A DNA stretch of 64,000 bases from Methylobacter marinus A45 (lineage in GTDB: Bacteria; Pseudomonadota; Gammaproteobacteria; Methylococcales; Methylomonadaceae). Location of the stretch: assembly GCF_000383855.1 (NCBI RefSeq), contig NZ_KB912877.1, positions 1,274,616-1,338,615 of the forward strand, read 5' to 3'. The number at the start of each line of letters is the position of its first letter. The first letter of the stretch is position 1. A model generated the notes under the pieces. That model was not told where the DNA came from and made no database searches. It worked only from the letters and a program-made list of their open reading frames with translations. The translations under genes were made by a program, and so were the position numbers. This document shows, piece after piece, positions 28,716 through 40,029 of the stretch.

Positions 28716-29276
28716 TCATTCTGACAATGCTAAGGTAGCAGCTTGTTCGCGCCACGAGCCCGGTTTATCCGGAACGATTTCCATCAATTCAATTTTATCT
28801 TCAACTATCCTTATAATTTTTCCGTAATTCTTACCTACATGATTTCCAACCTGAACGCGATGAATTGTTCCGTCACTCGCTTTTATCAACCCCCACAAAT
28901 TTGACTTCATAACCACAGTACCCACCATTCTTAAACTGTCGAGAGAGAATGCTTCCAGCTCTTCTTTTCGACGGGAAGTATCAGGCCTTATACCACTCCC
29001 CGTTCCAACATCAGGCCCTTCTACCTGCTCCGTCTGCTCAAGCGGCTTGAACGGATCCCGCAATCCCTCCGGCTTAAAGATGAAAGGTTCCACAACCTTA
29101 ATCTCGGGCAATGGCTCTATAGGGCCTTTAGGCCTGGCCTTAACATCGGAGATATAGCGGCTTAAATCTGAAAAATCCTCATTTCCGCAACCTGTTAACA
29201 GAGCGATAAAAACTGCGCAGCCTAGGTATAGCCCAGCCCGCCCGCTAGTCAATAACGGTAAACTTTTGCGCTCCAT
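28716..29276 (-). CDS. pilP: Type IV pilus lipoprotein PilP
   Basis: PilP is the inner-membrane lipoprotein that links the PilMNO alignment complex to the PilQ secretin. The 186-residue protein has a lipobox LTGC with the Cys near residue 30. A disordered Pro-rich segment follows (PKGPIEPLPEIK), then the C-terminal beta domain (LRMVGTVVMKSNLWGLIKASDGTIHRVQVGN, split here as SLRMVGTV and HRVQVGNHVG). It overlaps pilO by one base. Confidence 0.95.
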   Translation of the reverse strand: MERKSLPLLTSGRAGLYLGCAVFIALLTGCGNEDFSDLSRYISDVKARPKGPIEPLPEIKVVEPFIFKPEGLRDPFKPLEQTEQVEGPDVGTGSGIRPDTSRRKEELEAFSLDSLRMVGTVVMKSNLWGLIKASDGTIHRVQVGNHVGKNYGKIIRIVEDKIELMEIVPDKPGSWREQAATLALSE

Positions 29277-29902
29277 TACTTTTTCCCCCGTCTTTTCTTA
29301 ACCTTACCCGTTGAGGGCGCTTGATTAACATTTTCGTTATAGGTTTTTATCGTTGCTTTCATCAACATAGCACCAGATTTATCTTTATCGACAGGATTAA
29401 TGTTGACATCATGCACGGTAACGATTCTAGGCAAAGCAGCCAAACCGCTTACAAACAATCCCAATTCTTCGTATTTTCCTATTACCTCAATATTAATCGG
29501 CAGCTCTGAGTAAAAATCCTTATTCACGGCTCCTGCCGGTTTAAACAGTCTAAACTCCAGACCGCTTGCCAATCCTGTTTGTGAAATATCGATCAGCAAG
29601 CTTGCGACTTCTTCCTTAGTAGGCATTTGTCTAAGCATTCCTTGCAACGAAACTTCAATTTGAGCCAGTTGATCTCGATAATCCTGAAGGTTTATGGCTT
29701 TTTTTTGTTTTGTTTCAAATGTGGCTCTTAATTCCTGCTCTTTCTGCTCAATATTTTCAAGCTCAGTTAACTGATCAACGGTATCGTAGTAAACACCTCC
29801 ACCTGCGACCACAATGCATACCAGCAAAGTTATTGCCGCCTTGACGGGCAATGGCCATGTTCCTGCCGCATTAAAATCCCAATTAATTTCCGACAGATTC
29901 AT
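29276..29902 (-). CDS. pilO: Type IV pilus alignment protein PilO
   Basis: PilO is a bitopic inner-membrane protein that pairs with PilN. The 208-residue protein has an N-terminal amphipathic segment (LSEINWDFNAAGTWPLPVK), one helix (about residues 23-42), a coiled coil (about 48-80), and a ferredoxin-like periplasmic domain beginning LPTKEEVASLL-like at about 95. The basic tail (KKRRGKK) is unusual for an extracytoplasmic end. The start overlaps pilN by 20 bases. Confidence 0.94.
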   Translation of the reverse strand: MNLSEINWDFNAAGTWPLPVKAAITLLVCIVVAGGGVYYDTVDQLTELENIEQKEQELRATFETKQKKAINLQDYRDQLAQIEVSLQGMLRQMPTKEEVASLLIDISQTGLASGLEFRLFKPAGAVNKDFYSELPINIEVIGKYEELGLFVSGLAALPRIVTVHDVNINPVDKDKSGAMLMKATIKTYNENVNQAPSTGKVKKRRGKK

Positions 29903-30475
29903 TGCCTACCTCCCCATTTTCCGCTTCGGCCTTTTGTTTACCCTGTTTTGCACGCATGGTGAAATCGCTTAACTGCTCAGAATTAGATTTGTTCTTTGAC
30001 TGAATCACATCAAGTTTAGGTATTTGCAGCCAGGGAGACTTGTCTATGGCTCGCATGAAGGCGGAAACTCTCGCGTTTGATTGCGATTTACCGTTAAAAG
30101 TCAGGCTTGATGCAGCCTGTGTGAATTTGGTAAGAAAAACGCCCTCAGGTGTCGTTCGTGCGACTTCATCAAACAAATGCACAATTTCCGGACGGCTTTC
30201 CTGTAATTTCTGAATCACATCGATTTTGGCCAGCAGTTTATGTTTTTTCTCTTCAATATCCTTGATTTCCTTAATTTTTTTATCCAGCAATGCTATTTCA
30301 TCCTGCAGCATTTTATTTCTTCGCTCTTGATAGTCTTTCAGACCTTCAATATAGAAATGAACCATCCCGAGAATAGCAATCGTAGCCAAAACCGATAAAC
30401 CAATTGCCGTGATGAAATCCTGTTTTTTCTGTCTGCGCAGCTCTTCGCGCCAAGGGAGTAGATTAATCTTTGTCA

Positions 30476-30476
<1 letters not shown>
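29883..30476 (-). CDS. pilN: Type IV pilus assembly protein PilN
   Basis: PilN binds PilM through its short cytoplasmic N-terminus, here INLLPWREELRRQKKQ, which is the conserved PilM-binding motif. One helix follows (about residues 24-44), then a coiled coil (about 48-90) and a periplasmic ferredoxin-like domain. The 197-residue length is normal. The start overlaps the end of pilM by one base. Confidence 0.95.
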
Positions 30477-31540
<1,064 letters not shown>

Positions 31541-31805
31541 TTAACTCTTGAAAAACTTGATAATGAATATGTTGCATAAATTGAAATGCCCGTCTCTTGT
31601 ATCTATAGCTGTCGAAAAACTAATTACCAAAAAAGTATAGTAGTGTTTTTTATTTTGATATTAAAAATGCCCAAATTATTTGTGTGATGTGTGATAGGTT
31701 GCACTATACTCGGGCCAAGAATGCTACAGTCGGCAGCTAACCAGAAGATGTTGTATTTTCAGAAGCTATAGTTCAATTAACCGTAAATTGTATTCAGGAT
31801 TACTT

Positions 31806-34169
31806 GTGACTATAAAAATGGTGTGCAGAAAAATTTTGAAGGGGCTGATTGTTCTTTCCATAACAGCCAGCGCATGTGTGGCAATTGCCGGTTACTTGCT
31901 GTATCAAAGATTATCAACAGAACTGCCGGATATAAAAGCATTACATAATGTTCAATATCAAATTCCTTTAAGCATTTACAGCAAAGACAATTTCCTGATT
32001 GCTCAATTCGGTGAAAAAAAGCGCACCCCGATTAGCCTCAATAAGGTGCCTCAACGGGTTATTAATGCTTTCCTGGCTGCCGAGGATGAACGCTTTTTCG
32101 AGCATCCAGGTATCGACTATAAAGGCTTATTGCGAGCCGCCATACAACTTGCCTTGACTGGCAAAAAAAGCCAAGGCGGCAGCACTATCACTATGCAGGT
32201 GACGCGCAATTTTCTGCTCAGCAGAGAAAAAACCTATATTCGGAAATTAAAAGAAATTATTCTGGCGCTAAAAATAGAAAACGAATATCCGAAAAGCAAA
32301 ATCCTTGAACTTTATTTGAACCAAATCTATATGGGCCATAGAGCTTACGGCATAGCCGCAGCTGCCCAGACTTATTATGGCAAGACGTTGAATGAGCTTA
32401 CGCTTGCTGAATACGCGATGATCGCCGGCCTGCCAAAAGCCCCGTCAGCCTACAATCCAATCACTAATGAGGCGCGTGCACTGCAAAGGCGCAATTATGT
32501 CTTGCGGCGACTGCTTGAGCTGAACCACATAACGCAACAAGAGTTTGACAACGCAGCCAAGCAACCGTCAACTGCAAAATTGCAATACATCTCGCCTGAC
32601 ATTTCAGCCCCCTATTTAGCTGAAATGGTCAGGCAAAAACTTTTCGATAAATATGGCGAAAAGGTCTATACATCGGGTTTCAAAGTCTATACAACGATAG
32701 ATGCGTCATTGCAAGCGTCTGCCGATCAAGCGCTTAGAAATACATTGCATGCGTATGATGAACGTCATGGATACCATTCATTGCCTCATGCCAACATTAG
32801 CACAAGTAGTTTCAGAGACGCCCTCATTATCGGCGATACATTACCTGCCTGCATTATAAGCACCACTAACAGCACGGCTACCGCCAAGCTTCAGAATAAC
32901 GCCATCATCGAAATACCTTGGGAAAATATAAAATGGGCTCAAAATAGCAGAAAGCCTATAAACGCCGGCACAAGCCCAATAAAGCGCTTTTTAGAACCCG
33001 GCGACATTATTCGTGTTCGTCGATTACCAAACGATTCTTGGGCGTTGACGCAAATACCGACAGCAGAAGGGGCTTTCGTTTCCATTAATCCGGCCAATGG
33101 CGCAATTTTGGCATTGTCTGGCGGTTTCGATTTCTTTCGTAACAAATACAATCGCGCAACCCAGGCCAAAAGACAACCAGGATCAGGTTTTAAGCCCATC
33201 ATTTATACCACGGCATTGGAAGAAGGCTACACCCCGGCCAGCTTTATTAATGACGCTCCCATTATTGTTGATGACTCAAGCCAGGATAACGACCAATGGA
33301 GACCTGAGAATTACAATCGGAAGTTTTTTGGGCTCACCAGCCTGAGAACAGCCTTGACACAGTCAAGAAACATTATTTCCATTCGTCTTTTAAAAACAAT
33401 AGGCATTGAAAAAGCCATTTCAACAGCCTTGCGCTTCGGCTTTACGCAAGAACAGTTGCCTAGAACCCTGTCCCTGGCCTTAGGCAGCGGCTATGCCTCG
33501 CCTTTACAGATGGCAAGAGCTTATGCCGCATTTGCTAATGGCGGTTTTCTTATCAAGCCCTATTTTATTGAACGCATCGAATCCCACGAAGGCAAAGTCA
33601 TTTATCAGGCAAAACCTAAAATTGCCTGCTCTTCATGCGATAGCAATCAGGAACTCGATAAAGCCTACGCCCCGCGAATTATTTCACCCCGAATCAATTT
33701 TCTTATGAATTCATTGCTCAGAGACGTTGTTCAACGCGGTACTGCGACACGTGCAAAAGTTCTGAACCGGCAGGATCTTGCCGGCAAAACTGGCACAACA
33801 AATGACCATAGGGATGCCTGGTTTAACGGTTACACACCATCCATCGTGGCGACAGCATGGGTCGGATTTGACAACTACTCGCCCTTAGGAAATCGTGAGA
33901 CGGGCGGCACTACGGCTTTGCCGATGTGGATAGAATTTATGCAGACAGCGCTGAAAAATACGCCCGAAGCTCCCTTTGACGCACCAGAGGGAATAGTTAA
34001 GGCATTTATCAACCCTCAAACAGGACTGCTAGTGTCTGAGGCGAGTCAAAATGGAGTATGGGAATTCTTCCAGGCTGAGCAAGCCCCCAGCAAATCCTCA
34101 TCATTGTTTGACAATTTCCCTGCCGAATACGGAGAGTCTAATGAGAAACCAATTGAAATTTTATTTTAA
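31806..34169 (+). CDS. mrcA: Penicillin-binding protein 1A (bifunctional transglycosylase/transpeptidase)
   Basis: A class A PBP that polymerises and cross-links peptidoglycan on the periplasmic side. From the GTG at 31806 (AGGA six bases upstream) it has 787 residues; an in-frame TTG at 31788 and an ATG at 31818 are alternatives. One N-terminal helix is followed by the transglycosylase domain (AAEDERFFEHPGIDYKG, QGGSTITMQ, LNQIYMGHRAYGI). The transpeptidase domain has the active-site SGFK, then SRN, and KTGTTNDHRDAWF. It lies divergent from pilM, an arrangement common in gammaproteobacteria. Confidence 0.95.
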   Translation: MTIKMVCRKILKGLIVLSITASACVAIAGYLLYQRLSTELPDIKALHNVQYQIPLSIYSKDNFLIAQFGEKKRTPISLNKVPQRVINAFLAAEDERFFEHPGIDYKGLLRAAIQLALTGKKSQGGSTITMQVTRNFLLSREKTYIRKLKEIILALKIENEYPKSKILELYLNQIYMGHRAYGIAAAAQTYYGKTLNELTLAEYAMIAGLPKAPSAYNPITNEARALQRRNYVLRRLLELNHITQQEFDNAAKQPSTAKLQYISPDISAPYLAEMVRQKLFDKYGEKVYTSGFKVYTTIDASLQASADQALRNTLHAYDERHGYHSLPHANISTSSFRDALIIGDTLPACIISTTNSTATAKLQNNAIIEIPWENIKWAQNSRKPINAGTSPIKRFLEPGDIIRVRRLPNDSWALTQIPTAEGAFVSINPANGAILALSGGFDFFRNKYNRATQAKRQPGSGFKPIIYTTALEEGYTPASFINDAPIIVDDSSQDNDQWRPENYNRKFFGLTSLRTALTQSRNIISIRLLKTIGIEKAISTALRFGFTQEQLPRTLSLALGSGYASPLQMARAYAAFANGGFLIKPYFIERIESHEGKVIYQAKPKIACSSCDSNQELDKAYAPRIISPRINFLMNSLLRDVVQRGTATRAKVLNRQDLAGKTGTTNDHRDAWFNGYTPSIVATAWVGFDNYSPLGNRETGGTTALPMWIEFMQTALKNTPEAPFDAPEGIVKAFINPQTGLLVSEASQNGVWEFFQAEQAPSKSSSLFDNFPAEYGESNEKPIEILF

Positions 34170-34208
34170 ACCTATAAAAAATAGACGCGCAAAAGCCTGC
34201 AAACTGAA

Positions 34209-34239
34209 ACTGGGGCCATAAAAATAACCCCAGTCTTTT
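34209..34239 (+). terminator. Terminator after the PBP1A gene
   Basis: A 7-bp stem (ACTGGGG/CCCCAGT) with an A-rich 12-base loop, followed by CTTTT, 40 bases after the stop. Confidence 0.65.
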
Positions 34240-34406
34240 AATGCATTATTACCAATCGTTGCGGCCATGCTTGCCCGCACGGATTAGCCGTATTACCGCC
34301 GCCCCCAGCTATTGAGAAGTCCTTCATTGATAACGCTCAGAAATAATCCGACGTTCCAAAAACTATTGGACTTAATATAACTGGCAAAAACAAAAAATCT
34401 GAAAAT

Positions 34407-34607
34407 TTATTTTCCGTATTTTTTACGGAATTTATCGACACGACCCGCTGTATCGACGACACGTTGTTTACCTGTATAAAAAGGGTGGCATGAGGAGCAA
34501 ACCTCTATTTGCAAGTCGCCTTTTAATACAGAACCGGTTACAAATGTATTACCACAACCACATGTTACGGTAATTTGTTTATATTCAGGATGAATTTCTG
34601 GTTTCAT
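34407..34607 (-). CDS. rpmE: 50S ribosomal protein L31 (zinc-binding type)
   Basis: L31 is part of the large ribosomal subunit and bridges it to the small subunit. The 66-residue protein has Cys16, Cys18, Cys37 and Cys40 (CGC and CSSC), the zinc-binding set of the C-plus form, and the conserved HPFYTGKQ and GRVDKF segments. C-plus forms are typically made under zinc-replete conditions. Confidence 0.97.
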   Translation of the reverse strand: MKPEIHPEYKQITVTCGCGNTFVTGSVLKGDLQIEVCSSCHPFYTGKQRVVDTAGRVDKFRKKYGK

Positions 34608-34702
34608 ATCACTTTCACATTACCCATGGATGGGCTACATACTTATTGAAGAACCCCGTATAATACGTTTTTCATTCCAAATCCGCAACTCAATTTATAA
34701 AC

Positions 34703-35518
34703 ATGCGCATTATCACATTAAATGCTAACGGCATTCGCTCGGCCGAACGCAAAGGTTTTTTTCAATGGCTTCAACAACAAAATGCCGAATTTGTTTGTAT
34801 ACAAGAAACAAAAGCCCAGTTTTATCAATTAAACCCCGAGCTTTTTTGTCCTACAGGCTATCATTGCTTCTATCATGATGCTCAAAAAAAAGGCTATAGC
34901 GGCGTAGCGCTATATAGCAAAAAGCAGCCCGATAAAATTATAAGAGGGATAGGCTGGCCGGATATCGACGCAGAAGGCCGCTTTATTGAAGCACAATTTG
35001 GCAAGCTCAGCGTTATATCACTTTACCTGCCATCGGGCACATCCGGTGAAGACCGACAAGCCATCAAGTTTAAATTCATGGACCGCTTCCTGCCTTATTT
35101 ACATGAATGCGCACAAAGCGGCCGGGATTATATTATCTGCGGCGACTGGAACATTGCACACAAAGAAATTGACTTGAAAAACTGGCGGGGTAACCAGAAA
35201 AACTCAGGCTTTTTACCGGAAGAAAGGGCTTGGCTGACTCAATTATTCGCCACCAACCACTGGCTGGATGCCTTCAGACTGATTAACCAGGAAGCCGAGC
35301 AATACACTTGGTGGTCCAACAGAGGACAAGCCTGGAAAAAAAATGTAGGTTGGCGCATTGATTACCAGATCATTAGCGCCTCACTCAAAGACAGAGTGAA
35401 CGCAGTATCAATCTATAAAAATGAACGCTTTTCCGATCATGCGCCGCTTATCATGGACTATGACTACGAGCTTGAGTCAAGCGTTGATGACGCATCAATA
35501 AAAGCACCAGAACTATAG
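34703..35518 (+). CDS. xth: Exodeoxyribonuclease III
   Basis: ExoIII acts on abasic sites and 3' ends in base-excision repair. The 271-residue protein has the family order: LNANGIRSAERKGFF, IQETKAQ (metal-binding Glu), GVALYSK, ICGDWNIAH (catalytic Asp and Asn) and FSDHAPL (catalytic Asp-His). Its 3' end overlaps the 3' end of the opposing AmpG-like gene by 68 bases, so the last 20 or so codons are used on both strands. Confidence 0.95.
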   Translation: MRIITLNANGIRSAERKGFFQWLQQQNAEFVCIQETKAQFYQLNPELFCPTGYHCFYHDAQKKGYSGVALYSKKQPDKIIRGIGWPDIDAEGRFIEAQFGKLSVISLYLPSGTSGEDRQAIKFKFMDRFLPYLHECAQSGRDYIICGDWNIAHKEIDLKNWRGNQKNSGFLPEERAWLTQLFATNHWLDAFRLINQEAEQYTWWSNRGQAWKKNVGWRIDYQIISASLKDRVNAVSIYKNERFSDHAPLIMDYDYELESSVDDASIKAPEL

Positions 35519-36803
35519 CCGGCAACCCTACGACCGACGCATAAATAAAAAAAACATAATACCCATAAGCGTCAACAATGATGCCAGATAAGCCGCCTAA
35601 AAGCTGTGCCGGCAAGGTCATCAAGGAACTGAATAGCGCGTATTGAGTGGCAGTGTATGAAGTATTCGTCAAACTGGAAAGATAAGCAATGAATACCGAT
35701 GTTGCTATACCGCCACTTAAATTATCAGCACTTATTACGCCTGCCAATAACAATAAATCAGGCTCACTGATCGCTAAAAACGCAAACAACAAATTCGTAC
35801 CGGCCACTATCACCGCCCCTAATAACAAAGGCCGCATAATGCCGTATCTCGCCACCAATACGCCACCCAGGGTCGCACCGGCAATGGTCATAAAAAAACC
35901 GAAAATCTTACTGATTTCCGCAATCTCTTTTTTGCTAAAGCCCAAATCGAGATAAAACGGATTCGCCATAACCCCCATCGTGATATCGCTCATTTTATAA
36001 ACAGCAATGAGCATCAGAATCAACAATCCGACTGCACCGTTACGACTAAAAAACTCCACAAAAGGACTCAAAACAGCATCAGAGATATTCGAAAGTAAAC
36101 GCTGCCTGATATTCAGGCGTTTTTTTACGGCCGGCACCGACTCAGGCTTAGTTTCTAACAACTTTTCGGTTTTTATCTTTTTATGCTCAGGCTCACTGAG
36201 ACAGAGTGTCGCTACGACCCCCACAATCATGGAGCCTGCCATGGCAAAGTAAGCCGATCTCCAACTGGTATAAGCCGCGATATAAAAAGCCCCTGCACCA
36301 GATATCAACAGCGCAATCCGATAACCCAAAACATAAGTTGCCGCCATTGCGCCTTGATATTCAGGCTTGACAGCCTCAATGCGATAGGCATCAATCACCA
36401 CATCCTGCGTGGCCGAGCAAAACGCCACCCATACGGCAAATAAAGCAATCTGCTGCAGCTGTGTGTGCGAATCCGAACTGGCCATTCCAATCAGGCCGAT
36501 CATAATCCCCACTTGAGCAAGAAACATCCAGCTACGTCTTTTGCCTAATACCCGGGTAAAAAAAGGCAACGACAGCCTGTCAATAACAGGCGCCCAAAAT
36601 ACTTTTATTGAATAGGTCAGACCTACCCAACTAAAAAATCCGATAACAGAACGAGTCACTCCTTCATCTCTTAACCAGGCTGATAACGTAGAAAAGACCA
36701 ATAGAAAAGGCAGCCCAGCAGAGAAACCGAGGAATAACATGCCCAGCACGCGAGGCTGGGCATAAATCAAAAAGGCCGAACGCCAACTTTTTTCAGCTGC
36801 CAT
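35451..36803 (-). CDS. AmpG-like muropeptide permease (MFS)
   Basis: A major-facilitator protein of about 450 residues with 12 or more helices. It matches the AmpG family, which imports anhydromuropeptides for peptidoglycan recycling: RVLGMLFLGFSAGLPFLLVFST at the N-terminus, SIKVFWAPVIDR, and GKRRSWMFLAQ. I chose the ATG at 36803; a GTG three codons upstream is also possible. Helices cluster in two halves separated by a basic loop of about 50 residues (LETKPESVPAVKKR). Its 3' end runs into xth on the other strand. Confidence 0.88.
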   Translation of the reverse strand: MAAEKSWRSAFLIYAQPRVLGMLFLGFSAGLPFLLVFSTLSAWLRDEGVTRSVIGFFSWVGLTYSIKVFWAPVIDRLSLPFFTRVLGKRRSWMFLAQVGIMIGLIGMASSDSHTQLQQIALFAVWVAFCSATQDVVIDAYRIEAVKPEYQGAMAATYVLGYRIALLISGAGAFYIAAYTSWRSAYFAMAGSMIVGVVATLCLSEPEHKKIKTEKLLETKPESVPAVKKRLNIRQRLLSNISDAVLSPFVEFFSRNGAVGLLILMLIAVYKMSDITMGVMANPFYLDLGFSKKEIAEISKIFGFFMTIAGATLGGVLVARYGIMRPLLLGAVIVAGTNLLFAFLAISEPDLLLLAGVISADNLSGGIATSVFIAYLSSLTNTSYTATQYALFSSLMTLPAQLLGGLSGIIVDAYGYYVFFIYASVVGLPAIVLVLLLMRHQRLTQARSHSP

Positions 36804-36857
36804 CGGCCTCACCAGAGAGTGAGCACCGCATTAGAAATGCGGTGCCTATTAAGAACA

Positions 36858-38216
36858 TCAACCATTAATCAAGTAATGAACGAAGATACTTCCAACATAA
36901 CCCGCAGCGATAGCAGGTGTCCACTTCAAATGAGTGAAAAAGGTGTATTTATGATTAGACTGCCCCATTAATGCCACACCGGCGGCAGATCCAACTGACA
37001 ACATAGACCCCCCCACACCAGCAGTTAAGGTAACCAATAACCACTGATACAGATCCATATCCAGATTCATGTTCAGTACTGCAAACATAACAGGAATATT
37101 GTCAACAATCGCCGAGATTATCCCCACTAATATATTAGCGGTTGTCTGCCCCAAACCGTCATATAAAGCACCAGACAGCAACTCAAGATATCCAATATAG
37201 CCCAATCCGCCAACAGCAAATACGACACCAAAGAAGAAGAACAATGTATCCCATTCAGCTTCACGCACTTTATCGAAAATATCAAAAGCTTGACCTTGAG
37301 ACGAATACAGCACATTGATGCGGTATCCATATATCATCAATGCAGAAAGTCCCACCATCATGCCCATAAAAGGCGGCAAATGCAGAATCTGATGAAAGCT
37401 TACCGCGGTAACGATAGTTAACAGGAATAAACCACAAACCTGTACCGCCCCCGGTTTTAAAAACACCGCCTCCTCGCTAGAGGCTTTCGGCTGCTCATCC
37501 GGTACGGCAAAATACATTATTGCAGCCGGAACGCCATAATTTACCGCCGAAGGTATGAACAGTTTGAAGAAATCAAAGAACTGAACATATTCCGCCTGCC
37601 AGACCATCAAGGTAGTAATATCGCCAAAAGGACTGAAAGCACCGCCAGCATTGGCCGCAACAACAATATTTATGAAGCCGAGACTGACAAACTTCGGATT
37701 ATCAGCCCCTACCGCCATGACTACCGCCCCAACCAGCAACGCAGCGGTAAGGTTATCGGCGACAGCGGATAAAAAGAAAGTGATCACACCGGTAATTATA
37801 AACAGCTGACGGTACCCGAACTGCTTTCTTACCAACCACGATCTTAAGGCCTCAAACACATTCCTCTCAGTCATTGCGTTGATATAAGTCATCGCAACTA
37901 AAAGAAACAGCATCAATGCGCCGTACTCTTTCAAATTATATTCGAAAGCCTCATGCATATCTTTGGCCGAAACACCTGCTTCAGATGCCAACACCGCGGC
38001 ATGCGCCCAAATAATGCCAGCCGCCAAAATAACTGGCTTGGATTTACGCAAATGGGTAAATTCCTCCGCCATAACAAAGCCGTAGGCAATAATAAAGATC
38101 AGAACAGTATAAATACCGCGCTCTGTTCCTGTCAGCCCAAGCGTTTGAAAATCGGCCGCCATCGCCATTTCAGGCAACACCGACAACGACAATAGAACAA
38201 ATAAAAACCGCAACAA
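36858..38216 (-). CDS. nhaD: NhaD-type Na+/H+ antiporter
   Basis: A 452-residue inner-membrane ion transporter with a cleavable-looking N-terminus (AMAADF) and about 12 helices. It belongs to the NhaD/ArsB superfamily: EYGALMLFLLVAMTYINAMTERNVF, SAVADNLTAALLVGA and SPFGDITTLMVWQAE are characteristic of NhaD. It would expel sodium in exchange for protons. It ends 55 bases before the AmpG-like start, so the two could share a transcript. Confidence 0.92.
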   Translation of the reverse strand: MLRFLFVLLSLSVLPEMAMAADFQTLGLTGTERGIYTVLIFIIAYGFVMAEEFTHLRKSKPVILAAGIIWAHAAVLASEAGVSAKDMHEAFEYNLKEYGALMLFLLVAMTYINAMTERNVFEALRSWLVRKQFGYRQLFIITGVITFFLSAVADNLTAALLVGAVVMAVGADNPKFVSLGFINIVVAANAGGAFSPFGDITTLMVWQAEYVQFFDFFKLFIPSAVNYGVPAAIMYFAVPDEQPKASSEEAVFLKPGAVQVCGLFLLTIVTAVSFHQILHLPPFMGMMVGLSALMIYGYRINVLYSSQGQAFDIFDKVREAEWDTLFFFFGVVFAVGGLGYIGYLELLSGALYDGLGQTTANILVGIISAIVDNIPVMFAVLNMNLDMDLYQWLLVTLTAGVGGSMLSVGSAAGVALMGQSNHKYTFFTHLKWTPAIAAGYVGSIFVHYLING

Positions 38217-38376
38217 AATAACCCCCTAATTTTTCTTGTGTTTAACTAAACAATCACTGACCAAATTTTAACCGGCAATAGTATCACTATATAATAATCT
38301 TTGTCATTTTAAGACTTGCGGTATATGATTATTAGCCGTGAATACTCGCCTGACAGGCATAACCAGTACAACATCT

Positions 38377-40029
38377 ATGTATCAGTATAACGAAGACGAC
38401 CAAACACTTATTGAAGAACGCGTAGCCCAATTCAGACGGCAGACCGAGCGTTTTTTAAAAGGCGAAATATCGGATGATCAGTTTCGTGCGTTGAGGTTAA
38501 TGAATGGCGTTTACATTCAAACTCACGCCCCGATGCTACGAATAGCCGGACCGTATGGCTTGCTTGCCTCCAGGCAATTTCGCAAACTGGCCCATATTGC
38601 CCGTAAGTATGACAAAGGCTATTGTCATTTTACAACTCGGCAGAACATCCAGTTTAACTGGCCACAGCTGGAGAAAATCCCCGATATTCTTGAAGAATTG
38701 GCCAGTGTTCAAATGCATGCCATCCAGACCAGCGGCAATTGCCTGAGAAACACAACTTCGGATCATCTGGCCGGTGTCTGTAAAGATGAGATTGAAGATC
38801 CTCGCCCTTACTGTGAAATTATCCGGCAATGGACCACCTTGCATCCAGAGTTCGCCTATTTGCCGCGCAAATTCAAGATTGCGGTCAGCGGTGCCTTGCT
38901 TGACCGGGCCGCCACTCAATTTCATGACATAGGCTTGCATTTAGTCAAAAACGATGCCGGTGAAACAGGCTTTCAAGTACTGGTCGGCGGCGGTCTGGGC
39001 CGCACCCCCATTATCGGCCAGATAATAAGACCCTATCTGGAAAAGAAGCACTTGCTGTCTTACTTGGAAGCTATAGTACGCATTTACAACCTGTACGGAC
39101 GCCGTGACAATAAATATAAAGCACGGATCAAGATTCTGGTTAAAGAAACCGGACTGGAAGAATTTACCCGACTGGTTGAAAACGAATGGCAACTGATCAA
39201 AGATAACCTTGAGCTCAGCCCCGATCGCATTAATGCGATAAAAGCCCAGTTTACCCCTCCCGCCTACGATTCGACTTCCGCGGAAGATACTAGCTTTGCA
39301 CAGCGCCAACTGGAAAACCAAGCGTTTGCCACCTGGGTTAAACATAATACTGTTGATCATAGAGTACCAGGATATCGTATCGTCTTTCTATCACTTAAGG
39401 CGCAGGACTCCCCTCCTGGCGACATGACCGACACGCAGCTCGATGCGGTTGCCGACCTGGCCGATCAATACAGTTACGGGCAGATCAGAAGCACCCATAG
39501 ACAGAATCTGGTCTTCGCCGATGTCAAACAAGCCGATCTGTTCTCACTATGGCAAAAACTGGAGACATTAAAGCTGGCCACGCCCAATATTGGTACCGTA
39601 ACTGACATGATTTGCTGCCCTGGCCTTGACTTTTGCTCGCTGGCCAATGCCGGCTCTATCGGTATTGCTAAGGAAATTAACGAAGCCCTTGACAACATGG
39701 ACTATATTCATGACATAGGGGACGTAAAAATCAATATGTCGGGATGCATGAACGGCTGCGCCCACCAAAGCGTCGGCCATATTGGCATACTGGGTGTTGA
39801 TAAAAAAGGCGCTGAATGGTATCAACTGACACTCGGCGGCTCCTCGGAAAACGAAGCCGCGATTGGCGAACGATTAGGGCCGGCTGTTGCCAAAGATCAA
39901 GTAACCAAGGCAGTGACGACTATTCTTGACGTTTATATCAAACAGCGTCTGGACGACGAATCATTCCTGGACACGGTAAAACGGGTTGGAATCACCCCAT
40001 TCAGAGAAGAAGTCTATGCAGATAATTAA
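38377..40029 (+). CDS. cysI: Assimilatory nitrite/sulfite reductase hemoprotein (CysI type)
   Basis: A siroheme and [4Fe-4S] enzyme of 550 residues that most likely reduces sulfite to sulfide for cysteine synthesis. The start MYQYNEDDQTLIEERVAQFR matches the proteobacterial single-subunit CysI group; an upstream GTG at 38338 would add 13 residues unlike it. FTTRQNIQFNWP and TSGNCLRNTT are siroheme and substrate segments. The cluster ligands are CPGLDFC and GCMNGC near the C-terminus. The following DUF934 gene overlaps it by 14 bases, a standard pairing. Nitrite reduction is a less likely alternative. Confidence 0.94.
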   Translation: MYQYNEDDQTLIEERVAQFRRQTERFLKGEISDDQFRALRLMNGVYIQTHAPMLRIAGPYGLLASRQFRKLAHIARKYDKGYCHFTTRQNIQFNWPQLEKIPDILEELASVQMHAIQTSGNCLRNTTSDHLAGVCKDEIEDPRPYCEIIRQWTTLHPEFAYLPRKFKIAVSGALLDRAATQFHDIGLHLVKNDAGETGFQVLVGGGLGRTPIIGQIIRPYLEKKHLLSYLEAIVRIYNLYGRRDNKYKARIKILVKETGLEEFTRLVENEWQLIKDNLELSPDRINAIKAQFTPPAYDSTSAEDTSFAQRQLENQAFATWVKHNTVDHRVPGYRIVFLSLKAQDSPPGDMTDTQLDAVADLADQYSYGQIRSTHRQNLVFADVKQADLFSLWQKLETLKLATPNIGTVTDMICCPGLDFCSLANAGSIGIAKEINEALDNMDYIHDIGDVKINMSGCMNGCAHQSVGHIGILGVDKKGAEWYQLTLGGSSENEAAIGERLGPAVAKDQVTKAVTTILDVYIKQRLDDESFLDTVKRVGITPFREEVYADN

